Part shown: positions 27,830-35,956 of the stretch, one piece after another | Numbering within the stretch: position 1 is the first letter of the stretch | Layout of the letters: the number at the start of each line of letters is the position of its first letter | Assembly (NCBI RefSeq): GCF_019654955.1 | Contig: NZ_BPEV01000001.1 | Coordinates: forward strand, 124,001 to 188,000 | Direction of reading: 5' to 3' | Source of the DNA: Shewanella sp. KT0246 | GTDB lineage: Bacteria > Pseudomonadota > Gammaproteobacteria > Enterobacterales > Shewanellaceae | Length of the DNA stretch: 64,000 bases | Notes under the pieces: model-generated | Told to the model about the DNA's origin: nothing | Seen by the model: only the letters and a program-made list of their open reading frames with translations | The model's database searches: none | Made by a program: the position numbers and the translations under genes

Positions 27830-28096
27830 TTAGCTAGTCGTTGTCTCTTCGTCGTCTTCTCTGACAAATTTGATACTGGTAAACCCAAAGCGAGCAAACT
27901 CAGTTTTACGGAATTCTTTTTCAGCTTTAGCGCCTTTTTTAGAGGTCATTGCCACTTGTTGTTCCATTGCTAAGAAGCCTGTTAAATCGATTCCTTCAGC
28001 TTCTGCTGCGGCTTCGTATAAGTCGTGATGAACATCATAGCTAAATGGGATAACTTTGGTTTTACCTTTAAAGATATAAATGACTTGGCGAGCCAT
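27830..28096 (-). CDS. DUF2960 family protein
   Basis: 88-aa soluble, charged protein beginning MARQVIYIFKGKTKVIPFSY, with EAEGIDLTGFLAMEQQ and EFARFGFTSIKFV. These blocks match the small DUF2960 family of Shewanella and Vibrio. No signal peptide, helix or known motif is seen, and the function is unknown. It is upstream of and close to the RDD gene. Confidence 0.85.
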   Translation of the reverse strand: MARQVIYIFKGKTKVIPFSYDVHHDLYEAAAEAEGIDLTGFLAMEQQVAMTSKKGAKAEKEFRKTEFARFGFTSIKFVREDDEETTTS

Positions 28097-28402
28097 GGAA
28101 ACTCCTAAAATCGGATTCTGAGGTATGAGTAAAATAGATTCATACGGCTAAATAAACATGCTGCATTTCTCATGCTGACACAGCAGCAATAAGTTGGCTA
28201 TTATAACCAAAGCTGATGGCGCAAGATAGCACTGATGGTTATGCTTTTAGTGTCAGTTATCACCAGCTCAATCAAGTTTTAATGCAAACTTTAAATTGGG
28301 GTAAATTTTTCTGATAACTTAGATAAATAAAAGGTGCATTGCGCTTCGTTTGCTATTCATAGTGGAAAATCAATCGTGTGATGACATAAATAAGGAATGT
28401 CC
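28097..28402. other. Intergenic region, no gene seen
   Basis: About 300 bases between divergent DUF2960 and DsrE genes, presumably holding two promoters. No clear hairpin, repeat or regulator site was recognised. Confidence 0.4.
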
Positions 28403-29053
28403 ATGTCTGCAAGAGTTAAGCTCGGTGTTATTGGTGTTATAGGAATCGTGTTAATTGGTTTTATGCTGCCAGTTCAGGCAGGAATGGAGGTATTCAAGAA
28501 TGGCACAGCAATTAAAGGTTACGGCAAAATAGCCGCTGTAGATTCTCAGCTTTCAATACCGCAAAATACGGTGTTTAAAGTGGCGTTTGATATGAGTAAA
28601 GCTGCTAATGCTGGAGAGGTTAATCGCAATTTAAATACCCTGGCGAGATTTATTAATATGCATGTGGCTGCGGGTGTAAAGCCCGAAAATATCCAATTAG
28701 CCATGGTGGCTCACGGCGCATCGGTAGCTGATTTAGCCAATGATGAATTTTACGATCAATTTTACCTAGCTAAGCAAAGTAAACAAGGGCAGCAATTAAA
28801 TCAAACTAACAAATCTACAAAGACCGCAGACACAAGAGCTTCAACCGTTAATGAAGCAAAATTTGCTAATGCCAATAAAGATTTGGTGAGTCAGCTAGTT
28901 AACCACGGAGTGAAAATCTATATTTGTGGTCAGAGCGCGGCTTATTATGAATTAAATAATACATCGCTATTACCTGGTGTGGATATGGCGTTATCGGCGA
29001 TGACAGCTCATACAATATTAGCGCAGCAAGGATATAGCCTAAATCCTTTTTAG
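28403..29053 (+). CDS. Exported DsrE-family protein
   Basis: 216-aa protein with a hydrophobic signal sequence (VKLGVIGVIGIVLIGFMLPVQAG) and a C-terminal DsrE/DsrF-like fold. Features are IQLAMVAHGASVADL, then NHGVKIYICGQSAAYYEL with the family's conserved Cys, then LPGVDMALSAMTAHTILAQQGY. DsrE proteins relay sulfur or bind small ligands; periplasmic versions are poorly understood. The second ATG (28403) is chosen because the TAAGGA ribosome site at 28391-28396 is six bases before it but touches the first ATG (28397). A ~25-residue Gln/Lys/Thr-rich insertion breaks the domain around residues 130-160. Confidence 0.82.
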   Translation: MSARVKLGVIGVIGIVLIGFMLPVQAGMEVFKNGTAIKGYGKIAAVDSQLSIPQNTVFKVAFDMSKAANAGEVNRNLNTLARFINMHVAAGVKPENIQLAMVAHGASVADLANDEFYDQFYLAKQSKQGQQLNQTNKSTKTADTRASTVNEAKFANANKDLVSQLVNHGVKIYICGQSAAYYELNNTSLLPGVDMALSAMTAHTILAQQGYSLNPF

Positions 29054-29128
29054 TATTGAAGTTGAAAAAGAGGTGGCTGAAAGTAATAGCTGATTCCGAT
29101 CGCTTTAGCAGCTAGGGGGAATTGTTTA

Positions 29129-29938
29129 TTAATCCTCTTCGAGACGCATTGCTTCTTTTATCTCGTCGCTACCAAAGCCTTTTCGGGATAAATAGGCGTA
29201 AGCTTTCGATTTTTCTTTGTAGTCTGATAAGTCGTAACGTTTTTTATCTAGTTGGGTTTTACAGCTCTGATAAAAGTCTATTTCTTCAGTAAGACTTAAT
29301 TGATATACCGTGTCTTCAAAGTCACTGACATCTATTAAGCGCTGTTTTAACTCTTGTAAAATGACCTTCTCACCTTTGCCTTTGTTATAAAGCTTAATAA
29401 TTTCAGTTTTTAAGTCTGACTTGTCAGCCTTAATAGATAATTTACTCCGCAGCGTGTCTCGTTGTGGGTGATGAGCTAAAGCGTGATCGGTTTCAGCACG
29501 AGAGAAGCCTTTGGTACTCATTTGAGCGTAAACTTTTTCTTTGTTGGTGCTGTAAAAGGTTTCAAACTTATTAAGTAATCTTGAAGCCGCCATTTCATAT
29601 GTATCAACGTTTTGATTTTCGATAACTTGCTCAATCGCCTGTTCAATTTCAGAGGCCGAAACACCACGTTGTTGTAACTTTCTTTTAATCGCGCCAGTAC
29701 CTATTTCATTATGAAAAGCGAGTTCGCAGTAGCGAACGGCAAAATCCTGATTGCTTTTTAGATAACCACTTTCGATAAGCTTAGCTATTACAGTGTCAAT
29801 CCACTGTTGATTATCAGTTTTTCGCTCAAGTTTGCTGCGGATTTCACTAATGGTGAAATCCTGTTGGCTTAAATGCCAATAGGCACTATTAAAAACATTA
29901 TCAATGGTCTTAGCTTGGCGAAGGGGTTGGCGCTGCAT
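29129..29938 (-). CDS. RecX-like protein, extended
   Basis: 269-aa protein made of RecX-type three-helix repeats. Near the N-terminus, AYWHLSQQDFTISEIRSKL followed by WIDTVIAKLIESGYLKSNQDFA is the canonical RecX opening. Similar repeats return at GTGAIKRKLQQRGVSASEIEQAI and at the C-terminus (AYAYLSRKGFGSDEIKEAM). RecX caps and disassembles RecA filaments. At 269 aa it is well above the usual ~150 aa of E. coli RecX, and recA is not nearby, so it may be a paralogue with a modified role. Confidence 0.72.
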   Translation of the reverse strand: MQRQPLRQAKTIDNVFNSAYWHLSQQDFTISEIRSKLERKTDNQQWIDTVIAKLIESGYLKSNQDFAVRYCELAFHNEIGTGAIKRKLQQRGVSASEIEQAIEQVIENQNVDTYEMAASRLLNKFETFYSTNKEKVYAQMSTKGFSRAETDHALAHHPQRDTLRSKLSIKADKSDLKTEIIKLYNKGKGEKVILQELKQRLIDVSDFEDTVYQLSLTEEIDFYQSCKTQLDKKRYDLSDYKEKSKAYAYLSRKGFGSDEIKEAMRLEED

Positions 29939-30040
29939 AACGAAATTATCTTATAAAAAGAATTCAATGGAGTGTAGCAGAACAGCGCTGTGAAGAGCAC
30001 TGCCGCTAGATATGAAACTTGCTTTTCTTGGCGCTAATTA

Positions 30041-30169
30041 TTATTTAGCTTCGCTTTTAAAATGGGATATTCCCCAGAATAAAATGCCGGTACCAGAACA
30101 AGATAAGAAAAAGAATAAACCTAAGCCGACGGGAGAGCCCCAAGACATAACAGTGTAAAGCACTTCCAT
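30041..30169 (-). CDS. Small single-span membrane protein (42 aa)
   Basis: A short minus-strand frame with ATG at 30169 and TAA at 30041. The product starts MEVLYTVMSWGSPVGLGLFF and continues through a hydrophobic stretch to a charged tail, HFKSEAK. One membrane helix is expected at ~13-33. A ribosome site AAAGGAAA lies just upstream. The codon use, the G-S-P-V-G-L-x turn and the positively charged end suggest a real small membrane protein, possibly a subunit or regulator of a larger complex, but no partner is evident. It is too short for usual gene-length cut-offs. Function unknown. Confidence 0.6.
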   Translation of the reverse strand: MEVLYTVMSWGSPVGLGLFFFLSCSGTGILFWGISHFKSEAK

Positions 30170-30361
30170 GTTTCGTTTCCTTTATTGCGATAATAACTAG
30201 ATTGAAGAGGATTTTTTCGATATTAATGAAATCAGTATAAGCGAGTGAATCCACAAATCCAGACTAAAAAATCAAAATCAACTTTGAAGCTGAAGTTTTA
30301 AAAAGCATGAGCAGCAAGTGGGAAAAGTTTACTAGGTGAAATAGGTGGGCTAAAGACTAGA

Positions 30362-30389
30362 AAGGTCGCGGATATGTAGCCACGACCTT
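30362..30389 (-). terminator. Possible terminator after the DUF2913 gene
   Basis: AAGGTCG / CGACCTT hairpin, extendable inward by GG/CC across one mismatch. Read on the minus strand it ends CGACCTTTCTAG. The T tract is short, so the call is weak. Confidence 0.4.
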
Positions 30390-30465
30390 ATGGGTCAAAA
30401 GTAACTTTAATGATTTAAATATCAATACTTAATAAAGCTACTTAACTAATACTATTTATCTTAAA

Positions 30466-31125
30466 TTACTGAACTAGAAAACAAAGCGCTTTAAGTTGGT
30501 TGTTAGGTGCAATGATATAGGTTTTATGGTGTTTGATTAGACTGGTCTTTTTGTTACCAGGGCTGACTAATAAACCTTTTTCTAGGGCTTTGGCTGCAAA
30601 ATGGTTTTCATCGCCACGCACATAAATAGGCAAAGGTTTAATTAGCTTTTCACCATCAAAATGGCTTTGAAGCTGTAACTCACATACGACTAAGCTAGAC
30701 TGCCCATTACCTGCCAGCTTGAGTTTAGTACTACTGTTATCTGAAAAGGCACTGTCTGAGATGACAAACCAATCTTCGTTTTCAAGTTCCGTCAGTAATT
30801 GAGTCACGCTTTGTAGTTGGGTTAACTCAGCTTGTTCAACTAGGCGATATTGCTTTGCGATACGTTCAAACAGTTGCGGCAACATAGCGCCAGCACCTTG
30901 GCTGCGAGCCATTCTTATCCAAGCTGAAATATCATCGGCGACAATTTTAGAAAAACGTTTTATCCGAAATGACTCAACCAACCATGCACATAAAAAATGG
31001 CTCTCTTGAGCAGGAGTGCGGGTGGCTTTTTGATTTTCAGCAGAATCTTGCAGAGCTTTAATGCCAGCTTCTGCAACGTCTAAAATGGCTTGGTTGTATG
31101 TTTGGGTTTGCACTATTTTTGGCAC
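30466..31125 (-). CDS. DUF2913 family protein
   Basis: 219-aa soluble protein. ESHFLCAWLVESFRIKRFSKIVADDISAWIRMARSQGAGA is the conserved core (H-x-L-C-x-W-L ... I-x-x-W-I-x-x-A-R-x-x-G) of DUF2913, found in Shewanella, Vibrio and enterobacteria. No catalytic motif or localisation signal is seen, and the function is unknown. The start is a GTG at 31125 (MPKIVQTQTYNQ). Transcribed alone. Confidence 0.82.
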   Translation of the reverse strand: MPKIVQTQTYNQAILDVAEAGIKALQDSAENQKATRTPAQESHFLCAWLVESFRIKRFSKIVADDISAWIRMARSQGAGAMLPQLFERIAKQYRLVEQAELTQLQSVTQLLTELENEDWFVISDSAFSDNSSTKLKLAGNGQSSLVVCELQLQSHFDGEKLIKPLPIYVRGDENHFAAKALEKGLLVSPGNKKTSLIKHHKTYIIAPNNQLKALCFLVQ

Positions 31126-31281
31126 CGTTTATTAAATTACTCCATCACGGAAGTCATCTATGATGGAGCATTGCGACTAATCTATTTTCGATGAATGTAT
31201 TGTAGCAGAGGAGGTTTAATTGCCGCTACAAACTTAACTCAATGCTGCTGTATATGCCGCTTAATAACGATGAACTACAGC

Positions 31282-31917
31282 TTATTGCTGCTGAAGTAAT
31301 TTAGCTGCAGTTAAAATTAATTCAGGTGCAGGACGAACTTTGTAGTTTGGATTAATGTACTGGAAATGAACCAGTCCAGATTTGTCAGCCACGTAAACGG
31401 CAGGAACAGGAAGCACTAAACGTTTGTCACCTTCAGGTGTTGTCCATAGCGGGTTATCAACGCTTAACTTAGCTTGATACATAGAGGTTACTTTTTCGCT
31501 GGTATAAAACGCGATGCCAAATGCTTGAGATGCTGCCATTTTTTCATCGGATAATAGCAAGTAATCTAGCTCGTTATCATTGATTGATGCTTTAAGTTTC
31601 GCAGGTGAGTCAGGTGAGATACCCACTAATTGAAAACCCATTTCGATGAGTTTTGGTTCAATAGCTTTTAGCTGACCCATTTGCACATTACAAAAAGGAC
31701 ACCAGCCGCCACGGTAGAAAAAGAAGATAGTCGGCTTTTTAGCTGTAAGCTCTTCTAAGTTTACTTTATTGCCTTCAACATCGTGCAGATCAACGTTGGG
31801 AATTTGCTGGCCATTCATCAATGGCATAACGTGGTATTCATCACTTGCAATGGGTTTAGCCATTGAAGGGGCGCTAAATAAAGCCACTGCGGCGACTAAC
31901 ATAAGTTTTTTTAACAT
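31282..31917 (-). CDS. Periplasmic peroxiredoxin-like protein (AhpC/TSA superfamily)
   Basis: 211-aa thioredoxin-fold protein with a signal peptide (MLKKLMLVAAVALFSAPSMA). The active motif is YRGGWCPFCN, with two Cys in a C-P-F-C arrangement as in the PRX-like group, after KPTIFFF. ISPDSPAKLK and LSDEKMAASQAFGI follow the usual peroxiredoxin plan. It probably reduces peroxides or exchanges disulfides in the periplasm. The ATG at 31917 is chosen because the signal peptide starts there and GGA is seven bases upstream; in-frame starts at 31929 and 31935 would add a hydrophilic front. Confidence 0.83.
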   Translation of the reverse strand: MLKKLMLVAAVALFSAPSMAKPIASDEYHVMPLMNGQQIPNVDLHDVEGNKVNLEELTAKKPTIFFFYRGGWCPFCNVQMGQLKAIEPKLIEMGFQLVGISPDSPAKLKASINDNELDYLLLSDEKMAASQAFGIAFYTSEKVTSMYQAKLSVDNPLWTTPEGDKRLVLPVPAVYVADKSGLVHFQYINPNYKVRPAPELILTAAKLLQQQ

Positions 31918-32089
31918 GCTGAAATCCATATTCAATTAAAAGGGATGATCTGATTGAATGTCCTAAATAGACATTTCTTATGGTTGAGCGTTACGCATCG
32001 TTCAAATTCGCTTTAACAGCGACTAGGGTCTATTGGTCTTTGCTGGTTGAGTTTTGTTCGAGTTAAAACGTTTTTAACCGAACCCTTCG

Positions 32090-32190
32090 GGCAGCGTATG
32101 TTGGCCATTTTTACTGCGTTATCGACTTTTTATGTAGAATAACTACACCACAAAGTCTCTACCTTGTATAAGTGGCCACAATTCGCTGCC
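32090..32190. repeat. Long imperfect inverted repeat (~101 nt) in an intergenic spacer
   Basis: Nested complementary blocks fold the segment into one long hairpin: GGCAGCG (32090-32096) with CGCTGCC (32184-32190); GGCCA (32103-32107) with TGGCC (32173-32177); TAC (32112-32114) with GTA (32166-32168); GACTTT (32124-32129) with AAAGTC (32152-32157); GTAG (32134-32137) with CTAC (32043+100 region, 32143-32146). The apical loop is AATAA. No coding frame is seen. It looks like a small dispersed or MITE-like repeat, or a structured RNA. It lies between the peroxiredoxin promoter side and the helicase terminator. Confidence 0.6.
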
Positions 32191-32318
32191 AAAACAACCT
32201 TGAAAGATCATCAGACACTAATACTAGACCCGAGCATAGCAGTTTTTATTTCATCGAATTCGGATAAAAGTGAATGTGGATTTACTTTTTGTTATTAAGG
32301 ATAAAAGCATGCAATAAA

Positions 32319-32339
32319 AAAGGCGCTATTAGCGCCTTT
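32319..32339 (-). terminator. Terminator after the DEAD-box helicase gene
   Basis: AAAGGCGCT / AGCGCCTTT stem with a 3-nt loop. On the minus strand it ends in TTTTTTATTGC, 26 nt after the stop codon. Confidence 0.88.
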
Positions 32340-32364
32340 AATGAAGTCAAAACTCAAATAGAGA

Positions 32365-33666
32365 TTACTTAAGCTTTTTGTATTTTACTGTGCTGCTAGA
32401 TTTACCTACGGTAACACGGCGACCTTCCATGTTGCGCTCTGCGGCAACTTGAGCACCAGCACTATCTGAGCGCTGTTGTTTCTTAGCGAAGCTGCGACGT
32501 TTTTGAATTTGCTTGAGCAATAATTCACGGCTTCCCACTTCATAGCCTGCCACTGTAATACGGCGAATTGGCTGACCGATTAGCTTTTCGATATCAGCTA
32601 AAGTGCGCTCTTCTTCACGACTTACAAATGAAATTGCAGTACCTGATTTACCCGCACGGCCGGTACGACCAATACGGTGAACATAATCTTCTGCAAGGAA
32701 CGGTAAGTCGTAGTTAACGACGTAGCCAAGATTTTGAATATCTAAACCACGAGCAGCCACTTCAGTTGCGACTAACACGCGAACTTTACCTTCAACAAAT
32801 TCACGTAAAGCACGGCGACGGCTACCTTGGGCTTTTTCGCCATGAACAACCGCAGATGGAATCCCATCTAAGTTTAATTCTTTGACCAATACATCTGCTG
32901 CATCACGAGTTGCTGTGAAGACGAGAACCTGCTGCCAGTTTTTAGTACCAATTAATTCAGATAACAGCTCACGTTTACGACGCTGCTCTACGGGGTAAAC
33001 CACTTGGCTTACTGTTGCTGCTGTAGTGTTTTGCTTATCAGCAGTAATCACTTTTGGCTTATCAAGCATTTCGTTAGCCAGCTTTTTAACTGACGTTGAA
33101 AAGGTTGCTGAGAATAATAAGTTTTGACGCTTCTTATTAACTGCTTGGAGTATTTTTTGAATGTCAGTGCTAAAACCCATGTCTAACATACGGTCAGCTT
33201 CATCCAACACTAAAAATTCAACGTTTGAAAGGCTTAGGTTACAAGCAAGAAGATGTTCTAATAAACGGCCCGGTGTGGCGACAATAATGTCTGCACCACG
33301 TTTTAGCTTTTGCGCTTGAGTTGCAACCTTAACACCACCGTAAATGGTCAGTACTTCAATATTGATATTTTTACTGTAGTCGTTAATGTTTTCGGCAACT
33401 TGAGCGGCTAATTCGCGTGTTGGGGTAAGAATTAATGCACGAGTATTTGAATGCTGAAGTTCACGTGGATTTTCAACCATTTTTTGTAGCATAGGTAATG
33501 CAAACGCTGCTGTTTTACCTGTACCGGTTTGAGCACTTGCTAGTACATCTTCACCACGACGAATTGCCGGGATAGCTTGCTGCTGAACAGGTGTCATAGT
33601 TTTATAACCGCAATCAGCGATCGCACTTAGTATTTCTGGGGCGAAGCTAAAAGATTCAAATTTCAT
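32365..33666 (-). CDS. DEAD-box ATP-dependent RNA helicase, RhlE-like
   Basis: 433-aa helicase that unwinds RNA duplexes in ribosome assembly or mRNA turnover. All motifs are visible: Q motif (F-A-P-E-I...MTPVQQQAIP), ASAQTGTGKT (I), PTRELAAQ (Ia), TPGRLLEH (Ib), LDEADRMLDMGF (II, DEAD), LFSATF (III, SAT), VLVATEVAARGLDI (V), YVHRIGRTGRAG (VI). The short basic C-terminal tail (KQIQKRRSFAKKQQR and on) fits RhlE-type enzymes that bind structured RNA. Shewanella has several RhlE paralogues, so no symbol is given. Single-gene unit. Confidence 0.93.
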   Translation of the reverse strand: MKFESFSFAPEILSAIADCGYKTMTPVQQQAIPAIRRGEDVLASAQTGTGKTAAFALPMLQKMVENPRELQHSNTRALILTPTRELAAQVAENINDYSKNINIEVLTIYGGVKVATQAQKLKRGADIIVATPGRLLEHLLACNLSLSNVEFLVLDEADRMLDMGFSTDIQKILQAVNKKRQNLLFSATFSTSVKKLANEMLDKPKVITADKQNTTAATVSQVVYPVEQRRKRELLSELIGTKNWQQVLVFTATRDAADVLVKELNLDGIPSAVVHGEKAQGSRRRALREFVEGKVRVLVATEVAARGLDIQNLGYVVNYDLPFLAEDYVHRIGRTGRAGKSGTAISFVSREEERTLADIEKLIGQPIRRITVAGYEVGSRELLLKQIQKRRSFAKKQQRSDSAGAQVAAERNMEGRRVTVGKSSSTVKYKKLK

Positions 33667-33881
33667 CGGTAGATATTCCTATGGTAATCACGTTATTCAA
33701 CAGTTTAAATGCTTGCCGATTGTAGATAGAAGTATAACGGCTATTACAAGCGGCGGCGGAGTATAACAAATAAAATTGATTAATTCTTAACTTAATTTTT
33801 AACAAACTGGTTTAGTTGATTAATCAGGGTTTTAATTATGCTTTGTTCGGTTAGAAATCACCTCAAATGTTGGCATAAAAA

Positions 33882-33905
33882 AGCCAAGCTTTAACTAGCT
33901 TGGCT
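33882..33905 (-). terminator. Terminator after the 594-aa M24 peptidase gene
   Basis: AGCCAAGCT / AGCTTGGCT stem with a 6-nt loop, followed on the minus strand by TTTTTATGCC, about 46 nt after the stop. Confidence 0.83.
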
Positions 33906-33950
33906 CTCTAAATGGTTAACTTTTATTTACTGAACTCAGTTCAGCAGTGA

Positions 33951-35735
33951 TTAAATGGCTTGAGTCACTTGAGTTAGCCACTCTAAATCTTTGCCTTGCA
34001 TCAATGGCGAAATCGTTTTGAATACTAGAGCGTGATACTGATTAAACCAATTAATTTCAGCTTCAGTGAGTAATGATTTATCAACTAAGCGCTTATCCAT
34101 TGGGATAAGTGTAAGTGCATCAAACTCCATCATTTCTCTTTCAGAATTTACAAGCTTCGACGGCACGATGGCAACTAAGTTTTCAATACGGATCCCAAAC
34201 TCATCTGCGCGGTAATAACCTGGCTCGTTTGACAGCACCATACCAGGTACCAATGCAACGTTATTAACATTCTTACCGATACGTTGCGGGCCTTCATGAA
34301 CACTTAAGAAGTGCCCAACACCATGACCTGTACCATGGTCATAATCAAAACCATGTTGCCATAAGTACTGGCGAGCAAAGCCATCAAGTTGTTGACCTGA
34401 CGTGCCTTTAGGAAATTTTGCTTGGTCTAATGCAATATGACCTTTTAATACCAGAGTGAACATTTTTTGTTGCTCAGCGGTGACATGGCCAATCGCCACT
34501 GTACGGGTCACGTCTGTTGTACCATCAATATATTGTGCGCCTGAATCAACAAGGTAAATGCTGTCCATGGCCATTTTACTTGGGGTGCCATCAAGGTGAT
34601 TGTAATGGCACATAGCGCCATTGCCACCAGTGGCTGAAATGGTGTCAAAGCTTGGCTCACGATAAAGCGGGTCAGTTAAACGAAATGATTCAAGTTTGTC
34701 AGCAAGCTCAGCTTCGTCATGCATGACATTGGCAGCCACTTCTCGGTCAAGCCACGCAAGGAAACGGCTGACGGCAACGCCATCTCTAACATGGCTTTCA
34801 CGCATACCATTAAGCTCGGCCGCATTTTTTTGTGCCTTAGGTAGTGCCACAGGATCGCTACCAGCAATCAAGATTGCCCCGGCGTTTTGGGCTGTGAGTT
34901 GGCTCCAAGCGTTGGCGGTATTAGGGTCTGCAAGTAATTTAACCCCTTCTAACTGCGCAAGCGCATCGGCAAGTAATGACTCATCTTTAAACTCAACGCC
35001 AGTGCCAACATGTTCTTTAAAACCTTCAGGCAGTTTATTAATGTCAGCAAATAAGGTTGTATCGCCATTAGCTGATAACAATGCACAACCTAAAGTGACA
35101 GGTAATCTAGGTACATCGCTACCGCGAATATTCAATAACCAGCAAAATGAATCTAATGCCGATATCAGCGCCATGTCTGCGCCTTCTTTCTCAACCAATT
35201 TTCCAATTTGCTGGCGTTTATCTAAACTGTTTCGACCAGCGCCTTCATGACTAAACAAGGTAATCAGTTCACTTGAAAGAGCGGGGCGGTCATGCCAATG
35301 GATATCAATCGGGTTTTCATCAACACAAACTAAGCTTAAGTTGGCTTTAGTGAGTTTTTGCTCAGCTTGTTGATACCAAGCTAAAGTGTGTAAACGACTG
35401 TCGATGCCGACTCTTTTTCCTTCGCCCAGTTGCTCAATCAACCACTCGATCTGCGGTGTATCATATAAGCTTTGGTAGCTAAATAATTCGCCATTTACTT
35501 GCTGTTTAACTTGAACCGTGTAGCGACCGTCAATGAAGATTGCAGCGCTGTCTTTTAATACGATGGCCATGCCAGCAGAACCGGTAAAATCAGTAGCCCA
35601 AAGTAAGCGTTCGTTACGCTCAGGAACATATTCACCGAGGTATTCATCAGCTCTAGGAATAATGAATGCATCTAGATTGTTTTTAGTAAGCTCTTGACGA
35701 ATAGCGTTAAGGCGCTGGTTAATGATCTCTGACAT
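33951..35735 (-). CDS. Xaa-Pro aminopeptidase P-type M24B metallopeptidase (three-domain form)
   Basis: 594-aa cytosolic enzyme releasing an N-terminal residue that precedes Pro. Two creatinase-like N-terminal domains (~1-305) are followed by the pita-bread M24 catalytic domain and a short C-terminal domain, as in eukaryote-type aminopeptidase P (XPNPEP1). Expected metal ligands are seen in order: YLVDSGAQY (Asp), TTDVTRT (Asp), HGTGHGVGHFLSVHEGP (His), LSNEPGYY (Glu), FGIRIENL (Glu). Start ATG at 35735 (MSEIINQRLNAIRQ). It lies back to back with a second, shorter M24 enzyme. Confidence 0.92.
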   Translation of the reverse strand: MSEIINQRLNAIRQELTKNNLDAFIIPRADEYLGEYVPERNERLLWATDFTGSAGMAIVLKDSAAIFIDGRYTVQVKQQVNGELFSYQSLYDTPQIEWLIEQLGEGKRVGIDSRLHTLAWYQQAEQKLTKANLSLVCVDENPIDIHWHDRPALSSELITLFSHEGAGRNSLDKRQQIGKLVEKEGADMALISALDSFCWLLNIRGSDVPRLPVTLGCALLSANGDTTLFADINKLPEGFKEHVGTGVEFKDESLLADALAQLEGVKLLADPNTANAWSQLTAQNAGAILIAGSDPVALPKAQKNAAELNGMRESHVRDGVAVSRFLAWLDREVAANVMHDEAELADKLESFRLTDPLYREPSFDTISATGGNGAMCHYNHLDGTPSKMAMDSIYLVDSGAQYIDGTTDVTRTVAIGHVTAEQQKMFTLVLKGHIALDQAKFPKGTSGQQLDGFARQYLWQHGFDYDHGTGHGVGHFLSVHEGPQRIGKNVNNVALVPGMVLSNEPGYYRADEFGIRIENLVAIVPSKLVNSEREMMEFDALTLIPMDKRLVDKSLLTEAEINWFNQYHALVFKTISPLMQGKDLEWLTQVTQAI

Positions 35736-35956
35736 GATGACTCCATGAAGGTTGCTGATTGGCTCAGTCTTATTAAGGAAGGGCGATTATCGCAATTGCG
35801 TTAGGCTATTTGCAAGTAAAGAGCTTGCAAACCGTTCTGTTACTGCACTGATAATCTTGTAAACATATTTTATAACTTTATATTGTATACATTTTTGATT
35901 TGCAGTTTACACTATGACAAATATCTCTTCATTACTTAACTTTTTTGGAGTCATTT

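Noticed and set aside
30057-30254. 65-aa minus-strand frame
   Set aside because: Different frame from the better-supported 42-aa protein at 30041-30169; no ribosome site and irregular composition.
34696-35250. 184-aa plus-strand frame
   Set aside because: Antisense to the conserved M24 peptidase gene.
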